A stretch of 64,000 nucleotides of DNA from Blautia luti (GCF_033096465.1 NZ_AP028156.1:3118501-3182500), one strand, 5' to 3'; shown: positions 8,398-15,990, counted from the first letter of the stretch. Made by a program: numbers and translations. Notes: generated by a model from the letters alone, not told the origin.

Positions 8398-9192
8398 TTA
8401 TCTTCTGTTATTAATAACCTCTCTCGCCATATCTGCAAGTTCACCGGCAGATAATTTTCCATCTATTTGCAGCAAATCATACTGGATGCCATCTTTATTC
8501 CAGTTAACGCTTTGAACCTGACTGACTTCAATCTGAGAAGCGCTGTCATCGTAACTGAATACAACTTTTCCACTGGCCTGGTCTTTTTTATCCTGTTCTG
8601 TCAATTCGTAATCATCCGATACTACTTTATTTATATAATGTACATAATACAGATTTGTTCCATTTATAGTGGCAATAATATCACCTGCCGGTGTAAGCTT
8701 TGAATTGAACTTCTGCTGTTCAAACGATACAACATCTCCATTCTTCTGATAATCAAAGGACACAGATTTAAACTTCTCAATTACATTTGCATTGTCGTCC
8801 TTAAAACTGTTTTTTACAATATTGCCATCCTTGAAGCAGTACCCGTTCTCAAAGGTATCAATCAATACCGGTCTATACCCAATATCCTTTGTAACCTGTT
8901 CTGCCGTTGGAAGAGATGTATAATCAGCACGTGATGCAGATGAACCTGTCCACATTGAAATCTTTCCTGTTGCCGCCACAGCAGTAGCTCCAATTGTAAG
9001 TGTTGCAGCTATCAACAAAGGTAATATTTTCTTTTTTGATCTCATAGTCGTTTGCTTCCTTTCTGTATCTGCGAAGTCAAGTTTTGCATAAACTCTCTGT
9101 CTGACATTCTTTGTGTCAATATCAAGAGCATTGCAGGAAGTATCTGCCTGTTTTTGTATTCCCAATTCTTTAAGCAAATTTTTTCTTCTCAT
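8398..9192 (-). CDS. Single-pass membrane protein, putative anti-sigma factor
   Basis: 264 residues: a cytoplasmic N-terminal part of about 52 residues with RQRVYAKLD, one membrane helix at about 57-75 (ILPLLIAATLTIGATAVAA) and an external C-terminal domain of about 190 residues rich in beta-forming and polar segments. The start overlaps the sigma-factor stop by 4 bases (ATGA), so the two are translationally coupled. This arrangement is typical of ECF sigma/anti-sigma pairs, where the membrane protein holds the sigma factor inactive until an external signal. No known anti-sigma domain was recognised by sequence, so the role rests on context and topology. Confidence 0.7.
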   Translation of the reverse strand: MRRKNLLKELGIQKQADTSCNALDIDTKNVRQRVYAKLDFADTERKQTTMRSKKKILPLLIAATLTIGATAVAATGKISMWTGSSASRADYTSLPTAEQVTKDIGYRPVLIDTFENGYCFKDGNIVKNSFKDDNANVIEKFKSVSFDYQKNGDVVSFEQQKFNSKLTPAGDIIATINGTNLYYVHYINKVVSDDYELTEQDKKDQASGKVVFSYDDSASQIEVSQVQSVNWNKDGIQYDLLQIDGKLSAGELADMAREVINNRR

Positions 9193-9728
9193 AATCTTTC
9201 CTCCGCATTCGATAACATTTTTCTGAGTTTTCTTTTTCCTCTTGAAAGTCTGGTCTTAACTGTAGAAATATTAAGTCCCATTGCTTTTGAAATGTCCTTG
9301 ATTTTTTCATCAAATTTATACCGCCTTACAAAAATCTCGCTGTCAGGTTCGCCAAGACTCATAACTGTTTCCCATACATAATTATTGTGAAAATTCTCTT
9401 CAATGAAATCTTTGCCATCTGACAGTTCAATATCTTCAAGAAATGTATGATCCGTTTTTCTGTTTATCCGTTTCAGAACAAAATTCCGGGCAACAGTAGC
9501 AAGATATGACCGTAATGTACCTTTCTGCAAATCTATCCTTTCGGCATTCTTCCAGAGTACAACAAACACGTCTGCCACAATTTCTTCAATATCCTCTTTC
9601 GGCAGTGAATTGCCGGCCATATGATACAAAACAGTACTCAAATACGGCGTATAAATTCGGATTGCTTCATCTATTGAATTTTTTTCTCTGTTCCTGAGAC
9701 GTTGCAAAAGCTCTGCTTCATCTGTCAT
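9189..9728 (-). CDS. ECF-type RNA polymerase sigma factor
   Basis: 179 residues with the two ECF regions. Region 2 spans about 20-90 (IEEIVADVFVVLWKNAERID, then GTLRSYLATVARNFVLKRI, the -10 binding helix). Region 4 spans about 120-172 and has the helix-turn-helix KDISKAMGLNISTVKTRLSR. It is first in an operon with the downstream membrane protein (4-base overlap), the likely anti-sigma factor. ECF factors usually drive their own promoter, but no clear target motif was identified. Confidence 0.88.
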   Translation of the reverse strand: MTDEAELLQRLRNREKNSIDEAIRIYTPYLSTVLYHMAGNSLPKEDIEEIVADVFVVLWKNAERIDLQKGTLRSYLATVARNFVLKRINRKTDHTFLEDIELSDGKDFIEENFHNNYVWETVMSLGEPDSEIFVRRYKFDEKIKDISKAMGLNISTVKTRLSRGKRKLRKMLSNAEERL

Positions 9729-9827
9729 ATCAACCCTACTTTCTTTTTAATACTTTCAAAAATTAAAAGCTTTTAACCTTTACATTCTTATATATCCTGT
9801 TAAAGAGCAAAAAGTTTCATTTTTAGC

Positions 9828-9868
9828 AAAAAAAAGTATACAGAACTTGTGTTGAATTCTGTACACTC
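9828..9868 (-). terminator. Rho-independent terminator
   Basis: GTATACAGAACTT pairs with AATTCTGTACAC around a 6-base loop, followed on the minus strand by eight T. It lies about 160 bp past the PPC-domain gene and just past the hairpin repeat at 9929-9992. A very similar hairpin is used at 13622-13665. Confidence 0.8.
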
Positions 9869-9928
9869 TCAATGAACTGTTCCTTTTGCATTTTATCTTC
9901 TACCCATCCATTTACCTGTGATACCTGA

Positions 9929-9992
9929 TAAAAATAAAACCTCCAAACTGAGTAATCTTATCTTACATCAGTTTGAAGGTTTGCACAAGAAT
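9929..9992 (-). repeat. Dispersed hairpin repeat, copy 1
   Basis: ACCTCCAAACTGA and TCAGTTTGAAGGT flank a 16-base loop (GTAATCTTATCTTACA). The whole 60-odd bases recur almost unchanged at 15926-15990. On the minus strand this copy ends GGAGGTTTTATTTTTATC, like the other copy but without a start codon after it. Confidence 0.75.
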
Positions 9993-10027
9993 TCCTTGCT
10001 CAATCAAAACAAATCGTTTTCTAAAGT

Positions 10028-10465
10028 CTAGTTAAAATCCCAGAATCCAGTCCCTGTTTCAGGATCATATTTGCGGCGGATAGTTCCACCTGTTACCGGG
10101 CGAAGTTCGATTTCTGCAGTATACAGTACAGTAATTGATTTCATATGACCTGCTGCCATGCAATGTCGTTCACCATCTTTATAAGAAAATACTGCATGGG
10201 TATGATGGTAACAGGTATTATTTTCACCTGTGACCACGTTTCCGTTTAAAGATACCAACTCAAGCATTCCGGAAATGCGCTGTTCTTCGAAGCTGCCTGT
10301 CTCCGGGATAAAGGTCTGGATTTCTGCATCCTTGCATCCTCCGATTCCGGAAAAAGTGGCTGATCTGATATTTTCTTTTTTACATATTTCGAGGATTGTA
10401 CTGATAATCTCGTCATCACGATCCATTCTTATGTAATAGCATTCGCCGAATTTTCTGTAGTCCAT
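10028..10465 (-). CDS. PPC/DUF296 domain protein (PD1-like)
   Basis: 145 residues forming one PPC (plants and prokaryotes conserved) domain: an early FGECYYIRMDRDDEII strand-helix, GIGGCKDAEI near 40-50, histidines in CYHHTHAVFS and a closing AGHMKSITVLYTAEIEL. Bacterial members are small trimeric proteins whose clustered histidines bind metal; their role is mostly unknown. The start has a strong GGAGG site 7 bases upstream and lies 18 bp after the stop of the SorC-like remnant, so it was the last gene of the decayed ascorbate-type operon and may be its only intact survivor. It ends with TAG. Confidence 0.82.
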   Translation of the reverse strand: MDYRKFGECYYIRMDRDDEIISTILEICKKENIRSATFSGIGGCKDAEIQTFIPETGSFEEQRISGMLELVSLNGNVVTGENNTCYHHTHAVFSYKDGERHCMAAGHMKSITVLYTAEIELRPVTGGTIRRKYDPETGTGFWDFN

Positions 10466-10482
10466 TTTTTACCTCCATTCTG

Positions 10483-10583
10483 TTACAGCAATTTCTCTCC
10501 ACAGGCAGAATCAATAAGCAGCGTATTAATAAAACCGCCTCGCAAAGCGCCAGCAACAGCAGCTGCTTTTGCTTCTCCATGCA
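10483..10583 (-). pseudogene. Remnant of a SorC/DeoR-type sugar regulator (C-terminal end)
   Basis: The minus-strand frame reads HGEAKAAAVAGALRGGFINT followed by LLIDSACGEKLL and TAA at 10483. The pattern ALRGGFINTLLID is typical of the end of the SorC-family sugar-binding domain. It begins abruptly at the junction with the ulaG remnant, with no start and no DNA-binding part. Confidence 0.65.
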
Positions 10584-10850
10584 AATGGATCAATTACAAA
10601 CGGAACATTTCTCAGGTTTGGCTGCATGGCTCTTGCGCCACACATATTTGCCATCTGATGTCCTACTTTCATCTTTCCATCACCGTGTGTACGCTTTCCG
10701 TTTCCACACCAGAGATCGATGGTGCTGTTTGTGTCTGCCGTTGTCTTGAACCATACGCCTGTACATCCTAACTACCACATTGCTACATTTCCCGGTGCTA
10801 CTACTTCGTTCTCAATGTCTTCTACTAACCATGTACCCCATTCCGGGATC
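10581..10850 (-). pseudogene. ulaG: ulaG remnant (L-ascorbate-6-phosphate lactonase), with amber codon and deletion
   Basis: The frame reads [20 protein letters not shown], then NVAMW, a TAG (10772-10774), LGCTGVWFKTTADTNSTIDL, WCGNGKRTHGDGKMKVGHQM and QPNLRNVPFVIDPFA. This is the N-terminal part of UlaG, where the family has two tryptophans (MWW); here the second TGG has become TAG. The gene is cut after DPFA, before the catalytic metal motif, and joined to the SorC-like tail. At its start it joins directly to the ulaE remnant. UlaG opens the lactone ring of ascorbate 6-phosphate or acts on similar sugar lactones. It cannot be functional here. Confidence 0.82.
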
Positions 10851-11113
10851 TTCGTTCGGATCACCCAGTGCATATTTGGTTAAAGCACTTACGCTCATGG
10901 AACCAATTGGAAGTCCTGCCTGAAATACGGCTTCCATGATTTCTTTTTTTCTGCTGTATTCATGAAGATGCGGTTGATTTTCTCATCTGTGGCATTTATG
11001 CACATTTCCATATAATCATAGCCGCATTCTTTCGCGCATCCTAATTTCTCGCTCCATGATAATGTATTTCTCATGGCTTTCTCATATAATCCAATCTCAT
11101 ACTTTTTCATCAT
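10848..11113 (-). pseudogene. ulaE: ulaE-like remnant (L-xylulose/L-ribulose-5-phosphate 3-epimerase), frameshifted and truncated
   Basis: The start (ATGATGAAAAAGTATGAAAT at 11113) reads MMKKYEIGLYEKAMRNTLSW, then GYDYMEMCINATDEKINRIF, the N-terminus of UlaE/SgaU-type epimerases. After NTAEKK an A7 run (complement at 10944-10950) causes a frame change; removing one A restores EIMEAVFQAGLPIGSMSVSA and [11 protein letters not shown]. At that point (about 10850) it is joined to the ulaG remnant. Full-length family members are about 280 residues; only about 85 remain. The active-site residues are lost. Confidence 0.8.
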
Positions 11114-11200
11114 GCAATCTCCCTTTTGTTACCCCAATACTTGTTTACTTTTGATTTCGATTGCATGATAGCATTTCAGATTTTGGTTTTCAACGTATTT

Positions 11201-11597
11201 TCAGTTAATGCACATATGTGCAATTTTAACATCTTCCACAATTTCTGCAAGGAAAGCATCCTGCTTTTTTTATATGTGGATACCACTCATGAATCTCTGG
11301 CAGTGGTTCGCCTTTTTTCCATTCTTTTACACCATAATGGTCTTTAAAAAGCACTTTTTCCCCAATACATTCTATTTCCAGTGGATGGATTGTGATTTTT
11401 TCAGGATTCATACAGCTTTGATGGATTCTTGGAGAAAGTATCTGATTTTCGAATGATACTTCCTGATCCATAGTGACGATCCGTATATGGTTTTCGCTTA
11501 TATGTTCTATTTTCTGTTCTGCTACACATGTGTAGTTTGCAGGGATTTCTGATTTGTTGATCGTAAATGTCCCTGCGGGAGTTTCTGCTGTTTTCAT
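11201..11597 (-). pseudogene. Unknown protein, apparently broken by a homopolymer frameshift
   Basis: As read, the frame from 11597 gives 123 residues ending CFPCRNCGRC at 11226. A run of seven A (complement at 11265-11271) precedes this odd tail. Removing one A continues the protein as HIKKQDAFLAEIVEDVKIAH to a TGA at 11201, a more natural helical end, giving about 131 residues. No signal peptide or membrane helix, and no family recognised. It may have belonged to the same carbohydrate locus as ulaE, 87 bp downstream. An assembly error in the homopolymer is also possible. Confidence 0.5.
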
Positions 11598-11621
11598 TTG
11601 TCTGCCACCTTATTTTTTATT

Positions 11622-11759
11622 TACAGCGAGCTTCGGAAATAATACATTTGAAACAATTCGGCTGGATTTCACTTTCTGATAGACTGGAAATCGGATAAAA
11701 TCATACCTTTCATTACTTGCTTGATTTAGTTAAAATGTATTATTTCTGAAGATTGCTAC
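11622..11759. repeat. MITE-like element, copy 2 (138 bp)
   Basis: Left end AGCGAGCTTCGGAAATAATA and complement of right end (AGCAATCTTCAGAAATAATA) form the terminal inverted repeats, both continuing CATTT. The ends and the interior match copy 1 at 7757-7877. No open frame. Confidence 0.7.
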
Positions 11760-11960
11760 AATCTTATTAAGTACAATGCCTACTATATTACACTGTATAG
11801 ATTCTGTCCATAGTGTGTTATTATCAATAATGAAGATGATTTCAATTCGGGAGATTTTATTGTGATTTTCAAGGCCCAAAAATATATCAAAAGAACTACA
11901 TTTTGTTCTGAATTGCGATGGGTATTTTTAATATACAGTAAATAAGCTTTGTGTTATTAT
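11760..11960. other. AT-rich spacer with no recognised gene
   Basis: About 200 bp of AT-rich sequence between the MITE-like element and the IS remnant. No open frame, hairpin terminator or coding remnant is visible. Confidence 0.5.
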
Positions 11961-12543
11961 GATAACACCAGTTTACAACTTTATAAATGATAGATTTGTT
12001 GATGAATCAGCTGTTTTAAGGCCTTTGTCATGGCATTTGATTTTATATGTGTTTCGATATTTTTCACGAAAGTGGCAAAAAATATCTGACTGCGAATGCC
12101 CTGACTTAATTCAAAACGAAACTCCTGTACGCTTTTTGTACGGTACTCAGAAAAATGTTCGTTCTGATAGGGCAGAATCTTCATGGCACAGTAACTGATG
12201 TTAATCAGATTGACCAGCATTTCAATCCCTTTGCAGCTTCGCACCATATAGTTACAAAAAGACCAGAACGTTTTCTGTTCATAGTAGCTTGTTTCAATAT
12301 TCCAGCGTAACGAATATAGCAACAGTGGAATGTATTTCATACAGTCACTTCCGGTCTGGTTCAATGGTGCTTTTTCCTGCCATGCACAGAAAATCTGCAG
12401 ATCTTCCGGGAACATGGTACTGAAAAACAGTCGTTTTGTACCATGTTCTTTTCTGTGACAGTGACATAGGCAAGGACTTCCCTAATACATCAGAAAGTCC
12501 TGTACGATATTTTTTTATGAAAAAGTTGTAAAGTGGTGTTATT
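11961..12543 (-). mobile_element. Internally deleted IS4-family insertion sequence
   Basis: The left end ATAACACCAGTTTACAACTT (11962-11981) and the complement of the right end (ATAACACCACTTTACAACTT, right end at 12522-12543) are matching inverted repeats, with one mismatch. Between them lies only the C-terminal part of a transposase. IS4-family elements of this type are normally about 1.3-1.6 kb; here only about 580 bp remain, so the element is a non-autonomous deletion derivative. No certain target duplication was found. Confidence 0.72.
11981..12470 (-). pseudogene. IS4-family transposase fragment
   Basis: The frame from 12415 (and open upstream through KEHGTKRLFFST to about 12470) encodes the end of a DDE transposase. 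LRWNIETSYYEQK fits the IS4 YREK signature R-(3)-E-(6)-K, where the glutamate is the last catalytic acid. The N-terminal half, with the first two catalytic aspartates, is missing. The stop falls next to the left inverted repeat, so the 3' end of the gene is native. Confidence 0.8.
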
Positions 12544-12609
12544 ATATTTATTGTAGGGATTGTATTGAAGAGAAAGAAGAATTAGTTAATCGGAGATTCG
12601 GTCAAATTT

Positions 12610-12658
12610 TCAGGTGGATACATCAGTCATATATTGAGCTGGTGTCTCCACCTGTTTT
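12610..12658. terminator. Terminator hairpin after the ZIP transporter gene
   Basis: CAGGTGGA and TCCACCTG form the outer stem, with CATCAG/CTGGTG inside; the plus strand continues with six T. It directly abuts the stop codon of the transporter gene (12659). Confidence 0.65.
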
Positions 12659-13441
12659 TTATCCCAGTGCTACATCCAGGATCATCATCAGTGAGAATCC
12701 TACTGCGAAGAAAACAGTTCCGATATTGGAGTATTCTCCGGCAGACATTTCGGGGATGAGTTCTTCTACTACTACGTGGAGCATGGCTCCGGCGGCGAAG
12801 CTTAGAAGATAGGGAAGTGCCGGGACGATGAGTCCGGCGGCAAGGATTGTCAGGACTGCACCGATGGGTTCTACGATCCCGGACAGGACTCCGCCGACAA
12901 AGGCTTTGGTTTTTCCCATTCCTTCGGAACGCAGGGGCATGGAAATAATGGCTCCCTCCGGGAAGTTCTGGATGGCGATTCCAATGGATAGAGCCATGGC
13001 TCCCATCATGGTGATCTGAGTATGTCCGGTTAAGTAGCCGGCATATACAACACCTACTGCCATTCCCTCTGGAATATTATGCAAAGTTACTGCAAGAACC
13101 AGCATGGTAGTTCGCTGGAATTTGCTTTTTGGGCCCTCGGCTTTGTCACTGTGTTGATGAAGATGTGGAATAATGTGATCCAGTAAAAGCAGGAAAAATA
13201 CGCCGATCCAGAAGCCGACTGCTGCGGGAATAAATGAAAGTTTTCCCATTGCAGATGACTGTTCGATCGCAGGGATCAGCAGACTCCATATGGATGCAGC
13301 TACCATGACTCCAGCAGCAAATCCGGTCAAAGAGCGCTGGATCTGTTCATTCAGGTCTTTTTTCATGAAAAATACGCAGGCTGCGCCGGCAGATGTACCG
13401 ATAAATGGAATTAATATTCCATAAAATACATTTATATTCAT
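12659..13441 (-). CDS. ZIP family divalent metal transporter (ZupT/GufA-like)
   Basis: 260 residues with eight predicted membrane helices. The metal site is visible: HNIPEG in helix IV (about residues 121-126), QNFPEG in helix V (about 158-163) and VEELIPE near 225. A histidine-rich cytoplasmic loop (HIIPHLHQHSD) lies between helices III and IV. Such transporters import zinc and often iron or manganese. The start follows a GGAGG site. Upstream lies an AGTTAG-6-CTAACT palindrome (13574-13591), a candidate metalloregulator site, and a solo end of the MITE-like family (13479-13506). Confidence 0.92.
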   Translation of the reverse strand: MNINVFYGILIPFIGTSAGAACVFFMKKDLNEQIQRSLTGFAAGVMVAASIWSLLIPAIEQSSAMGKLSFIPAAVGFWIGVFFLLLLDHIIPHLHQHSDKAEGPKSKFQRTTMLVLAVTLHNIPEGMAVGVVYAGYLTGHTQITMMGAMALSIGIAIQNFPEGAIISMPLRSEGMGKTKAFVGGVLSGIVEPIGAVLTILAAGLIVPALPYLLSFAAGAMLHVVVEELIPEMSAGEYSNIGTVFFAVGFSLMMILDVALG

Positions 13442-13478
13442 CTACCTCCTTAAATAATACATGCAAAATATGAATGGT

Positions 13479-13506
13479 TTATAGCACTCCCGTAAAATAA
13501 TATATT
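13479..13506. repeat. Solo end resembling the MITE-like terminal repeat
   Basis: TTATAGCACTCCCGTAAAATAATATATT resembles TATAGCAATCCTCGTAAATAATGCATTT of copy 1. No matching opposite end was found within 300 bp. It lies about 40 bp upstream of the ZIP gene, in its probable promoter. Confidence 0.35.
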
Positions 13507-13573
13507 GGTTGAGAATCTTTTCATTTCCAATTATTTCAGCTTATGCCATAGACTCATATTTATGAAAAGATTT

Positions 13574-13591
13574 AGTTAGTTCTATCTAACT
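13574..13591. promoter_or_regulatory. Candidate metalloregulator operator upstream of the ZIP gene
   Basis: AGTTAG-TTCTAT-CTAACT is a perfect inverted repeat in an AT-rich context, about 130 bp before the transporter start. Its TTAGTTAG-like half-sites resemble DtxR/IdeR-type operators. The regulator is not in the window. Confidence 0.4.
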
Positions 13592-13621
13592 TTATTTAGT
13601 ATAACAGATTTCTTCACAAAT

Positions 13622-13665
13622 AAAAAGAGCATACAGAACTTTTTATCAAATTCTGTATGCTCTTC
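13622..13665 (-). terminator. Terminator of the esterase gene
   Basis: A 12-bp stem GAGCATACAGAA/TTCTGTATGCTC with a 12-base loop, flanked by AAAAA on the side that becomes a T-run on the minus strand. Confidence 0.85.
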
Positions 13666-13690
13666 TTTATTATTTACAGGTATTGACTTT

Positions 13691-14584
13691 TTATCTGTTC
13701 ATCATTCTGCGGAAGAAATCGCATTCATCATCATTGCACTTCTGTCCCTGTGGTTTCTGGATGGTTACATGGAATACATGATACAGAGGTTCTTCTTCGC
13801 TTCCATAAGTTACGAATTCATAATATACCCCATTTTCTTTCAACGCTTTTTCCAGCAGCGGAGCCTGCGGACGGCAGTAATCTCCTACACAGGTCATCAA
13901 ATATACCGGCGGGAAAGCAGGTGTTACGTGATCCGGTACATTGATCAGTTTCCGTTCTTTTTCAGAGCCTTTTTCCGGGAGAAAATCACTCATCAGTTCA
14001 TTGTCCTGTTCGCTTCCCAGTACTTCTGTAGTTCCAAGAGGTGCATAAACTCCACAGTTAAGTGCTACTGCTTCCGGTACAAATCCATCCGGTACTTCGA
14101 AATCATAATTGGCAGCATATGCCGGATTGGTGCAGATTGCACTGTAAAGTCCGCACAGATGACCACCTGCAGAATCTCCCGCCATGAATACATGATCCAT
14201 ATCCAGTCCATACTCATCCTGATGTTCATACATCCAGCAGATTACATTATTGGTATCTTCCAGAGGTGCCGGGAATTTCACTTCAGGTGCCAGACGATAG
14301 GTGAAATTTACCACTGCAAATTTTCTCTGTGCCAGTGTCATTCCATAAAACTGGTACAGTTCTTTATCGCCGTAAATCCAGCCGCCGCCATGAACATTTA
14401 CGATTACCGGAAGTTTCCCTTCCAGATTCTTCGGTCTGTAAACATCCAGTTTGTTCCACACAGGATCCGGTCCATATACCAGATCATCATAACGGCAGAT
14501 ATCCTCCGGTGTTGTCAGTCCTGCATCTCTCTTCGCGTCATTGATCTTCCACTCTCTTCTCATTGTGTCGCTTGCCTGTGACAT
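13691..14584 (-). CDS. Alpha/beta-hydrolase esterase, hormone-sensitive-lipase type
   Basis: 297 residues from the ATG at 14584, which has AAGGAGG eight to nine bases upstream; a further in-frame ATG at 14611 overlaps that site and is unlikely. The oxyanion motif HGGGWIYGD lies near residue 65 and the nucleophile elbow AGDSAGGHL near 135. The C-terminal histidine is probably in LYHVFHVT and the aspartate in CVGDYCRP. No signal peptide, so it acts inside the cell on short-chain esters or acetylated sugars. The substrate cannot be told. It is separated from its neighbours by terminators and is probably monocistronic. Confidence 0.87.
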   Translation of the reverse strand: MSQASDTMRREWKINDAKRDAGLTTPEDICRYDDLVYGPDPVWNKLDVYRPKNLEGKLPVIVNVHGGGWIYGDKELYQFYGMTLAQRKFAVVNFTYRLAPEVKFPAPLEDTNNVICWMYEHQDEYGLDMDHVFMAGDSAGGHLCGLYSAICTNPAYAANYDFEVPDGFVPEAVALNCGVYAPLGTTEVLGSEQDNELMSDFLPEKGSEKERKLINVPDHVTPAFPPVYLMTCVGDYCRPQAPLLEKALKENGVYYEFVTYGSEEEPLYHVFHVTIQKPQGQKCNDDECDFFRRMMNR

Positions 14585-14638
14585 AATCTTTTGTCCTCCT
14601 TTATATATCAACTGTTTTATTTACCCTTTTTTCTGGAT

Positions 14639-15058
14639 TCACTGATAGTCATACCTGTCATTTTCCTGTTTTTTCCTTCTCCACTGTCCTGCACAGGCGG
14701 CGATCACCTCCAGCTTTTCTTTGGGAATCCATTCCAGTTTACCCTCATCGCATTCTTTCTGCATGCCTGTGAATTCATCGGAAGTGTACAGGCACATGTA
14801 TTCCGTTCCGTATCCATCCTGTGTGAATGTGACAATTCCTCTGAATTTCCAGGAGAGAAGCTAGTATCCGGTTTCTTCACAAACTTCTCTGCAGAGGCAT
14901 TCTTCCGGACTTTCGCCCTCTTCGAAGTGGCCACCCACGCCGATCCATTTATCTTTATTGATGTCATTTTTCTTTGTTATTCTGTGAAGCATAAGATAGC
15001 TGCCGTCTTTTTCCAGATAGCAGTGGGTGGTTAATACACTTTTCGTTTTGTCTTGCAT
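14639..15058 (-). pseudogene. Nudix hydrolase (MutT/8-oxo-dGTPase-like) interrupted by an amber codon
   Basis: The frame from 15058 reads a Nudix fold with GGHFEEGESPEECLCREVCEE(TG), the full Nudix box, but stops at a TAG (14861-14863) right after EETGY. Beyond the TAG the same frame stays open for 73 more codons and reads natural Nudix sequence: LLSWKFRGIVTFTQDGYGTE, then EFTGMQKECDEGKLEWIPKE and KLEVIAACAGQWRR. With the TAG changed to a sense codon the protein would have 139 residues, the normal size. TAG is used as an ordinary stop elsewhere in the window (10028, 52650), so this looks like a nonsense mutation. A sequencing error is the alternative. Confidence 0.82.
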
Positions 15059-15107
15059 AGATTACCTCGTTTTTTGCTGTCAGTCTTCTGTGTAAAAGCA
15101 TTTGATT

Positions 15108-15926
15108 TTACCTGCGCCCCAGTTCCCAGAATGCTACTGCACTTGCAGCTGCTACGTTCAGTGAGTCTACTCCGTGGGCCATGGGTATTTTTACTGTATA
15201 ATCGCAGTCTGCGATGGTCTGTGATGCCAGTCCGTCTCCCTCGGTTCCGAGAATGACTGCCAGTTTTTCTTCTGACTGGAGTGCCTGGTCATCGATTCCT
15301 ACGGAGTCATCACGCAGGGCCATTGCGGCTGTTTTGAATCCGAGCTTTCTCAAAGTCTGCATTCCATCCTGCGGCCAGGCAGATTTTTTGTCAAAGTATG
15401 TCCAGGGAATCTGGAATACTGTTCCCATGCTGACTCTGGCTGCGCGGCGGTAGAGTGGGTCGCTGCATCCGCTGGTTAAGAGCACTGCATCCATATGGAG
15501 TGCTGCCGCTGAGCGGAAAATAGCTCCGATATTTGTAGGATTTACCACATTCTCAAGCACTGCTATGCGGCTGGCATTTTGGCAGATTTCTTCTACAGAT
15601 GGCAACGGATTTCTGCGCATTGCGCAGAGCATTCCGCGCGTAAGGGCAAATCCGGTAAGCTTGACCAGAAGTTCGTATTCTGCAGTGTAGACCGGAACTT
15701 CTGGAAAACGCGCTAACAGTGCTTTTGCTTCCCTCTCCAGATCTTTGTATTCTACCAGAAAAGAAATTGGCTGATATCCGGCGTTCAAGGCTCGTTCAAT
15801 TACTTTTGGGCTCTCCGCAATGAAAATTCCCGGTTTCGGTTCATAGTATCTTAAAAGCTGCACCTCGGATGTTCTGGCATATACATCCAGTTCCGGCGCA
15901 ACGAAATCTTTTATTTCGTTAAACAT
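15108..15926 (-). CDS. TrmH/SpoU-family RNA 2'-O-methyltransferase
   Basis: 272 residues. Residues about 15-95 form an L30e-like RNA-binding substrate domain. Residues about 115-270 form the trefoil-knot SPOUT domain with its three motifs: ENVVNPTNIGAIFRSA (motif 1), LAVILGTEGDGLASQT (motif 2) and IPMAHGVDSLNVAAASAV (motif 3), which bind S-adenosylmethionine. The target nucleotide in rRNA or tRNA cannot be told from sequence. The ribosome site GGAGG is the 3' arm of a hairpin (15926-15990) that recurs elsewhere in the window, so translation may be limited by that structure. Confidence 0.92.
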   Translation of the reverse strand: MFNEIKDFVAPELDVYARTSEVQLLRYYEPKPGIFIAESPKVIERALNAGYQPISFLVEYKDLEREAKALLARFPEVPVYTAEYELLVKLTGFALTRGMLCAMRRNPLPSVEEICQNASRIAVLENVVNPTNIGAIFRSAAALHMDAVLLTSGCSDPLYRRAARVSMGTVFQIPWTYFDKKSAWPQDGMQTLRKLGFKTAAMALRDDSVGIDDQALQSEEKLAVILGTEGDGLASQTIADCDYTVKIPMAHGVDSLNVAAASAVAFWELGRR

Positions 15927-15990
15927 AAAAATAAACCTCCAAACTGAGTAATCTTATCTTACATCAGTTTGGAGATTTGTACAAGAATTT
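15926..15990 (-). repeat. Dispersed hairpin repeat, copy 2, holding the ribosome site of the methyltransferase
   Basis: Nearly identical to 9929-9992. On the minus strand the 3' arm TCAGTTTGGAGG contains the GGAGG that lies 9 bases before the ATG at 15926; the 5' arm ATCTCCAAACTGA can sequester it. It also lies 85 bp after the stop of the AEC transporter gene and might serve as its weak terminator. Confidence 0.7.

Noticed and set aside
13769..14581. 270-codon plus-strand frame
   Set aside because: Antisense shadow of the esterase gene, with no ribosome site and no recognisable domain.
10772..14863. Amber recoding (TAG read as an amino acid) suggested by two in-frame TAG codons
   Set aside because: TAG ends normal genes here (10028, 52650), and the ulaG remnant is broken in other ways too, so nonsense mutation is simpler.
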